Below are positions 59,459 through 64,000 of a DNA stretch of 64,000 bases, piece by piece (position 1 is the first letter of the stretch; every line of letters begins with the position of its first letter). A program made the position numbers and the translations under genes. A model generated the notes under the pieces. The model worked only from the letters and a program-made list of their open reading frames with translations, was not told the DNA's origin and made no database searches. The stretch covers positions 1-64,000 of the forward strand of contig NZ_MQTQ01000003.1 in NCBI RefSeq assembly GCF_020532805.1. Reading direction: 5' to 3'. Origin of the DNA: Arthrobacter sp. SO5. GTDB taxonomy: Bacteria > Actinomycetota > Actinomycetes > Actinomycetales > Micrococcaceae.

Positions 59459-60673
59459 ATGACCACCACAGCCCCCGCGCCGTTCAGCCTCCGCAGCATC
59501 GCCGTCCCGGCGTTCGGGCCGGCCCTGCTGTTCAGCATTGGCGAGGGCGCGATCCTCCCGGTGGTGGCCCTGTCCGCCAGGGACCTGGGGGCCTCCGTGG
59601 CCGTTGCCGCCCTGATCGTCACGTTGATCGGGCTCGGATCGTGGTTCTTCAACCTGCCCGCCTCACTGATCACCCTGAAGTTCGGCGAACGCTGGGCGAT
59701 CGTGGGCGCAGCGGCGGCCAGCGCCCTGGCCTTGGTTGCCGCTGCGGTCTCACCGCTGGTCCCGGCGGGACTGTGGCTGCTCGCGGCGGCGATGCTGGTG
59801 GTCGGGATGGCCGCCAGCGTCTTCAGCCTCGCACGGCAAAAGTACCTGACCGAGGCCGTGCCGGTGGTCCTCCGGGCCCGGGCACTGTCCACCCTGGGCG
59901 GCGTCAACCGGATCGGCATCTTCATCGGCCCGTTCATTGCGGTCGCGGTGATGCAGTTCTCCGGCATCACCGGCGCCTACTGGGTGGGCGTCGTCGCCAT
60001 GGCAGCCGCTGCAGTTCTGTCCCTCACCATCCCGGACCTCGTCGCCAAGCCAGCCCCCGGGGACGTCGTCCCGCCGCAGCAGCCCACCATGCGCAGCGTG
60101 GCCGCATCCCACGCCGGGGTGTTCCTGAGCGTCGGCGTGGGTGTGCTGCTGCTCAGTGCGCTCCGCGCCTCCCGCCAGGTGGTGATCCCGCTCTGGGCTG
60201 AGCACCTGGGCATGGACGCAACCCAGGCCTCGCTGATCTACGGCCTCTCCGGTGCCATCGACATGCTGGTCTTCTACCCGGCCGGCAAGCTGATGGACCG
60301 CAAGGGCCGGCAATGGGTAGCGGTCCCCTCCACCCTCATCATGGGGACGGCGATGCTGCTGATCCCGGTCAGCACCGGCTTTGTGGGACTGCTGCTCGCG
60401 GCCCTGCTGATCGGATTCGGCAACGGCATCAGTTCCGGCCTGAACATGACCCTCGGCGCCGATTTCTCGCCCGACAACGGCCGCGGCCAGTTCCTCGGCA
60501 TCTGGCGGTTCATGGCCGACGCCGGCGCCACCAGCGGCCCCGTGCTGCTCTCCGGCATCACGGCGGTGGCCTCGCTAGGGGCCGGCGTGGCGGCCACCGG
60601 CGTGCTCGGCTTCGCCGCTGCCGCCGTCTTCGCCGTCACCATTCCCCGGCTCAGGCACCGCCGGAACTACTGA
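59459..60673 (+). CDS. MFS transporter
   Basis: The 404-residue protein has 12 predicted helices, no long central loop, and the general MFS layout with LITLKFGERWAIVGAAAASAL (motif A-like, loop 2-3) and RQKYLTEAVPVVLRARALSTLGGVNRIGIFIGPFIAVAV (helix 5 motif). KLMDRKGRQWVAVPSTLIMG is the second-half loop, and LNMTLGADFSPDNGRGQFLGIWRFMADAGATSGPVLLSG follows. It resembles drug or metabolite exporters. ATG 59459 follows AGGATGAAGGGG; an in-frame ATG at 59450 is also possible. Confidence 0.9.
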   Translation: MTTTAPAPFSLRSIAVPAFGPALLFSIGEGAILPVVALSARDLGASVAVAALIVTLIGLGSWFFNLPASLITLKFGERWAIVGAAAASALALVAAAVSPLVPAGLWLLAAAMLVVGMAASVFSLARQKYLTEAVPVVLRARALSTLGGVNRIGIFIGPFIAVAVMQFSGITGAYWVGVVAMAAAAVLSLTIPDLVAKPAPGDVVPPQQPTMRSVAASHAGVFLSVGVGVLLLSALRASRQVVIPLWAEHLGMDATQASLIYGLSGAIDMLVFYPAGKLMDRKGRQWVAVPSTLIMGTAMLLIPVSTGFVGLLLAALLIGFGNGISSGLNMTLGADFSPDNGRGQFLGIWRFMADAGATSGPVLLSGITAVASLGAGVAATGVLGFAAAAVFAVTIPRLRHRRNY

Positions 60674-60694
60674 CGGGCCTGACCCGCCAACTGA

Positions 60695-60742
60695 CTGGCA
60701 GCAGGGGCCGTTTTCAGCGCTCATAACGGCCTTAACTGCCAG
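60695..60742. repeat. Nested palindrome between convergent genes
   Basis: Outer arms CTGGCAG (60695-60701) and CTGCCAG (60736-60742) enclose inner arms GGCCGTT and AACGGCC. It lies between the MFS stop and the aminotransferase stop on the other strand, where it can act as a bidirectional terminator. The layout resembles the TTTGCC/GGCCGCTA family but the sequence is different. Confidence 0.7.
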
Positions 60743-61462
60743 CTACTTCCGGTCCTGGATTGCCGCGGCGAAGACCGGCAGGGCCCGCAGGATCATGTCC
60801 TCGCTGGCGGTCAGCGAGATGCGGAAGTAGCCCGGGGTTTCGAACAGGGTGCCCGGCAGCACGAAGACGTCCAGTTCCGCGAGGGCAGCCGCGAAGAGTT
60901 CGTCGTCGTCCGCCGGGGTGTGCACGAACAGGTAGAACGCCCCCTCGGGCCGCCGTACCCGGTAGCCCATCCCGGTCAGCGCCTCCACCAGGAGCTCGCG
61001 TTTGCGCTGCAGTTCGCCGACGTCGACGGAGAACTGCTCCAGCTGCGGCAGGGCGTGCTGCAGCAGTGCGTTGGGGTAAATCCATCCCATCGCCATCTGC
61101 AGGGCTGTGAGCGCCTCACGCAGCGGGCCGCGGTCCGGCATGGTCGGCGGCAGGGCCAGGTAGCCGATCCGCTGCCCGGGCGCCAGATGCGTCTTGCCGT
61201 ACGAGTACGCGAGCAGCACGTACGGATAGTATTCGGCGGGACTGTGGAACCGGGCGCCGTCGTAGACGATCCTGTTATAGGCCTCATCGGAGAGCAGATA
61301 GACCCGCCGCCCATTGCTGCGCGAGGCTCCCTCCAGCATGTCGGCCAGGTCCTTCAGGAGTGACGGCGGGTAGATCCGGCCGGTCGGATTATTGGGCGTG
61401 TTGACGATCACGGCGCGTGTCCGGGGCGTAATGGCCGCCGCGATCCCCGACAGGTCCAGGCT
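60743..61462 (-). pseudogene. Aminotransferase class I/II, 5'-truncated
   Basis: The frame encodes only the C-terminal part of a fold-type I aminotransferase. Reading the minus strand, LDLSGIAAAITPRTRAVIVNTPNNPTGRIYPPSLLKDLADML starts directly after an in-frame TGA at 61463-61465. The PLP-Lys region is LLAYSYGKTHLAPGQRIGYLALPP, and LDVFVLPGTLFETPGYFRISLT the substrate Arg region. About the first 170 residues of the family are missing. The upstream 310 bp do not encode them in any frame and consist of tandem repeats. A GTG at 61411 could start a 222-residue product. An active enzyme is unlikely. Confidence 0.85.
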
Positions 61463-61775
61463 TCACTCGGGCCGGCAGACGGCGGGACGGCGGGCACCTG
61501 GGAAGGGGCGCGTCCGCGGGCCGCTCCGGCCCGAGCAAGCGAACGAATGAGCCCTCTGAGGACCGGACATGTCCCACCCTGGGGCGGGCGGTTGGACATA
61601 GTGCCTTGTGCTCCATCCCGGTCGCGGCAGCGGGGCATGTCCCCCCGGCAGCCAACGTCCCCGCGGACATGCCCTATTCCGGGGCGGGCGGTTGGACATA
61701 TTCTGGATTTGCCCAGTCCCGGGTTCGACCACTGGGCATGTCCCCCCGGGCAACCGTAAGTTAGCGCAAATCCCG
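61463..61775. other. 313-bp repeat-rich gap where the aminotransferase start should be
   Basis: I found no gene. It contains the two-copy 100-bp tandem repeat (61565-61755) and about 100 bp of non-repeated G+C-rich sequence next to the truncated aminotransferase. Several overlapping frames cross it on both strands, but all are translations of the repeat. Confidence 0.7.
61565..61755. repeat. Tandem repeat, two copies with a 100-bp period
   Basis: Copies start at 61565 and 61665. Both begin GGACATGYCC, share GGGGCGGGCGGTTGGACATA, and end GGGCATGTCCCCCCGG. Middle parts differ between copies. The ends are mutually inverted (GGACATG and CATGTCC), so each unit can fold. This is not a CRISPR: only two units, with the similarity on the flanks. 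Confidence 0.85.
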
Positions 61776-62735
61776 CTAGCGCCGCGCCGGGGTCCGCCGT
61801 CGGGCCGCATGGCCGAAAAGCCAGATGCCGGCCACCGTGGCGAGGTAGCCTGCAATCACGATCAGCGAGGTGCCGGCCCAAAAGTAGTTGGTGGTACTGC
61901 CCTCCTGGCCGGGCCCCGGCGCGATCTTCAGAAGCGAGTAACTGGCCAGCACGGCCGAGGCGAGCCCGGCCAGCACGGGGAGGGCAAGCCACAGCCGCGA
62001 GGCCGCCCAGTGCTCCCCGTAACCGTCCCAGAGGTTCCAGCGCGGCCCCGTGCGGATGATCAGCCAGCCGGCCGGGAGCATAAACGCCGCCACCACGAGG
62101 AAGGCCGCGACGACGTCGGCGGGGCGGTGCCACTGGTTGACTAGGGTGGACAGCCCGGTCGCGACGGCGAAGCTGCCGCCCAGGAAGCCGGCCAGCGGAC
62201 GCCAGCGGGGCGAGACCATAAGGAACACCGCGGCGGCGGCGGAAGCCGCCATGGTGGTGTGGCCGGAGGGCAGGGAGTTCAGCTCCAGGGTTTCGATCCC
62301 GCGGTACGGCCGGACGGGGACGACGTCCTTGATGACCTGGGTGGCCACATTCGCGCCGACGCACGCCGCCACGGCGATTCCGGCCGCTGCCCAGCGCCGC
62401 CGCATCACCGTGACGAAGAGGACCACCACCGTGGCGATCAGCACGGACAGGGCGGGCAGCCAGTCGAGGAGCTTGTTGGCGGCCTTGCCGGCGGCGCCGT
62501 GGATTTCGACGGCCTCCACCAGCGCCGACTCGTCGATGAACTGTCCCGTGGTGGTGCGGACAAAGAAGTAATAGGTTCCGGCGAGCGCGGCCATGCAGGC
62601 GAGTGTGGCCAACAGGAACAGGAGCCCGGTTCCCCGGCCCGGGACGCCATCCGGGACCGCCGTGGCATGGCTTGAATCCGTCCGCGGGTACTCCGCGGAC
62701 GGGTGCGTGCTGGTGCGTTCCTGCCGAAAACTCAT
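61776..62735 (-). CDS. PAP2-family membrane phosphatase
   Basis: The 319-residue protein has about six membrane helices and the PAP2 motifs KDVVPVRPYRG, LNSLPSGHTTMAAS and STLVNQWHRPADVVAA (catalytic His and Asp in a relaxed form). It begins MSFRQERTSTHPSAEYP from ATG 62735; the longer start at 62756 lacks support. PAP2 enzymes remove phosphate from lipid phosphates such as undecaprenyl pyrophosphate or phosphatidic acid. The third motif has Ser-Thr instead of Ser-Arg, a known variant. It is downstream of nothing and upstream of the repeat gap. Confidence 0.9.
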   Translation of the reverse strand: MSFRQERTSTHPSAEYPRTDSSHATAVPDGVPGRGTGLLFLLATLACMAALAGTYYFFVRTTTGQFIDESALVEAVEIHGAAGKAANKLLDWLPALSVLIATVVVLFVTVMRRRWAAAGIAVAACVGANVATQVIKDVVPVRPYRGIETLELNSLPSGHTTMAASAAAAVFLMVSPRWRPLAGFLGGSFAVATGLSTLVNQWHRPADVVAAFLVVAAFMLPAGWLIIRTGPRWNLWDGYGEHWAASRLWLALPVLAGLASAVLASYSLLKIAPGPGQEGSTTNYFWAGTSLIVIAGYLATVAGIWLFGHAARRRTPARR

Positions 62736-62879
62736 CGGTATCAGGGTCCCACACAACTCTGCGAGCCGCCTGAGGGCCGGAGGGGCTGTTCACCGTCGAT
62801 GTGAGTCATTGCCGACCTGGCAGCGGACTGCCATTCTTGGTGAATCCGCACTTCCGGCAGCGAACGAAAGGAAGAGACG

Positions 62880-63206
62880 ATGCCGCTGTATCTGTCGAAG
62901 TTCAGCTACACACCGGAGACGTGGGCGAGGCTGATCAGCAACCCCGAGGACCGCGGAAAAGCCGCCCAGGCATACATCGAATCGGTGGGAGGGAAACTCC
63001 ATGGGTTCTGGTACGCCTTCGGCGCCCACGACGGCTACAACCTGTGGGAGGCCCCCGACAATGTGTCCATGGCTGCGGTGGCTCTGGCGATCAGCGGCGG
63101 CGGCGCACTGGGCTCGTTCGAAACGACAGTGCTCTTGACGGTCGACGAAACGATCGAAGCCCTGCGGAAAGCCGAGCAGATTAAGTACCGGCCTCCCGGC
63201 TCCTGA
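62880..63206 (+). CDS. GYD domain protein
   Basis: The 108-residue protein starts at ATG 62880 behind GAAAGGAAGAG. It reads MPLYLSKFSYTPETWARLISNPEDRGKAAQAYIESVGGKLHGFWYAFGAHDGYNLWEAPDNVSMAAVALAISGGGALGSFETTVLLTVDE. This matches the GYD family (GxYD core), a ferredoxin-like fold of unknown function that often sits near oxidation genes. It is apparently a single gene, with 101 bp before the GH32 gene. Confidence 0.88.
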   Translation: MPLYLSKFSYTPETWARLISNPEDRGKAAQAYIESVGGKLHGFWYAFGAHDGYNLWEAPDNVSMAAVALAISGGGALGSFETTVLLTVDETIEALRKAEQIKYRPPGS

Positions 63207-63307
63207 CGGTTCCGGCGCGGAGGCGGCCCGTCGAGTAGTCCTTTCACAGCAATGGGGCGCCCCGCACTGCCGTCACCTGCCAACTCGCGCCCCGGTAGGG
63301 TGTGGCT

Positions 63308-64000
63308 ATGGACACCGCGGCGAATCATCCGGACCCCGCCTTCCCCCGCCTGCATTCGCGGCCCGCAAGGGGCTGGATCAGCGATCCCAACGGCCTCAGC
63401 TACGCAGACGGCCGCTACCACGTGTTCTTCCAGTGCAACCCGGACTCGGCCCGGCACCACATGATCTGCTGGGGGCACCTGAGCTCTCCGGACCTGGTCC
63501 GCTGGGAGGAGGAACCCATCGCGCTCCGGCCCCAGCCCGGCGGCCCTGACCGGCGGGGCTGCTGGTCGGGAGTGTTAACGGACGACGACGGCGTCCCGGC
63601 TGCCGTGTACTCCGGCGTCGCCACAGCGGAGGGCCAGCCCCGCGTGGTCCTGGCGCGCGCAGTCGAGGGCTTGAGCAGTTGGAGTCCGGAGCGGCAGATT
63701 GCGGCCGAGGTGCCGCCGGACGCTGAGGTCACGGCCGTGCGGGATCCGTTTATCTTCCGCTTCCAGGGCCGCCGATTCGCCATCCAGGGAGCCGGGCTGG
63801 CGTCTGGTCACGCGGCGCTCCTGCTCTACAGCGTGGATGATCTGCGCAGCTGGCGGTACGAGGGGATCTGGTTCAGCTCGGAAGACCCGCTGGCTGCCGA
63901 GCACCTGCCGGCGGAGGTCTGGGAATGCCCTCAACTGGTCCAGGTCCCGGATTCCTCCGGGGCGGACACCTGGCTCCTGATGGCCTCCTTGTGGACGGCC
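63308..64000 (+). CDS. Glycoside hydrolase family 32 enzyme, truncated at the right edge
   Basis: The frame is open from ATG 63308 to the window end (231 residues, no stop). It has the GH32 five-bladed beta-propeller start: RLHSRPARGWISDPNGLSYADGRYHVFFQCNPDS with the nucleophile Asp in WISDPNG, WGHLSSPDLVRWEEEPIAL, AVRDPFIFRF with the transition-state Asp in RDP, and EVWECPQLVQV with the acid/base Glu in WECPQ. The family includes sucrose-6-phosphate hydrolases, invertases and fructanases. There is no signal peptide, so intracellular sucrose or sucrose-phosphate hydrolysis is most likely. Confidence 0.9.
   Translation, partial: MDTAANHPDPAFPRLHSRPARGWISDPNGLSYADGRYHVFFQCNPDSARHHMICWGHLSSPDLVRWEEEPIALRPQPGGPDRRGCWSGVLTDDDGVPAAVYSGVATAEGQPRVVLARAVEGLSSWSPERQIAAEVPPDAEVTAVRDPFIFRFQGRRFAIQGAGLASGHAALLLYSVDDLRSWRYEGIWFSSEDPLAAEHLPAEVWECPQLVQVPDSSGADTWLLMASLWTA

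Noticed and set aside
61565-61755. CRISPR-like repeat
   Set aside because: Only two units, similarity concentrated at the unit ends, no fixed spacers and no cas genes.

Overview
The window is a high-G+C actinobacterial chromosome segment. Gene content and protein style point to the Micrococcaceae, Arthrobacter/Pseudarthrobacter type: a menA-menE-menB block, a complete ring-epoxidising phenylacetate pathway, paired LytR-CpsA-Psr proteins, PLDc_N, DUF4229 and DUF6480 small membrane proteins, and a GAF-ANTAR protein. The genus is an inference. I saw no rRNA, tRNA, CRISPR array, transposase or prophage gene.

Layout. 1-1880: a DUF559/AbiEi-like protein cut by the left edge, a duplicated palindromic repeat and a PLDc_N protein. 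2013-5415: a DUF4229 protein and three menaquinone genes (menB, menE, menA). 5437-12387: a VOC protein, a 22-bp inverted repeat, a CPBP protease, an ABC-F ATPase, an amino-acid permease, a dienelactone hydrolase-like protein, CsbD, and a pentapeptide-repeat protein behind a 29-codon ORF. 12525-15480: the beta-oxidation-like arm of phenylacetate degradation (paaJ-, paaF- and paaH-like). 15490-21626: small membrane, SRPBCC, GNAT and phosphatase genes, a large LPXTG-anchored serine protease, a DUF4397 protein and a YdiI/MenI-like thioesterase. 21789-27959: paaZ, a VOC and a DUF427 protein, then paaI-paaK-TetR. 28092-32370: pta, ackA and an acetyltransferase. 32371-36029: palindromic repeats, then a two-gene unit made of a leader-bearing repeat protein and a PqqD-like/M50 membrane metalloprotease. 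36425-39616: a catalase-like protein, an unknown protein and a DyP-type peroxidase. 39651-44135: an S9 peptidase and two LCP proteins. 44351-49262: paaABCDE plus paaG. 49360-56130: galU, an acyltransferase, and an Lrp-type regulator divergent from a three-gene 2-oxoacid dehydrogenase operon. 56267-64000: an MBL hydrolase, a ParA-like ATPase, GAF-ANTAR, an MFS exporter, a truncated aminotransferase beside a 100-bp tandem repeat, PAP2, GYD and a GH32 enzyme cut by the right edge.

How it fits together. PaaK activates phenylacetate, PaaABCE (with PaaD as assembly factor) epoxidises the ring, PaaG isomerises to the oxepin, PaaZ opens and oxidises it, and PaaJ, PaaF and PaaH degrade the chain to acetyl-CoA and succinyl-CoA, with PaaI rescuing CoA from dead-end thioesters. 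These genes lie in four separated transcription units. Each has one copy of a 22-bp palindrome (TTACCGAACG-N2-CGGTCGGTAA type) next to its first gene, and one unit ends with a TetR gene, so the whole looks like one PaaR regulon. Pta-AckA lies beside it and could handle the acetyl-CoA produced.

The most novel-looking items are the repeat-protein/M50 pair (32780-36029), the TTTGCC/GGCCGCTA palindromic repeat family (four copies), and the 100-bp tandem repeat that sits where the first half of an aminotransferase gene is missing.
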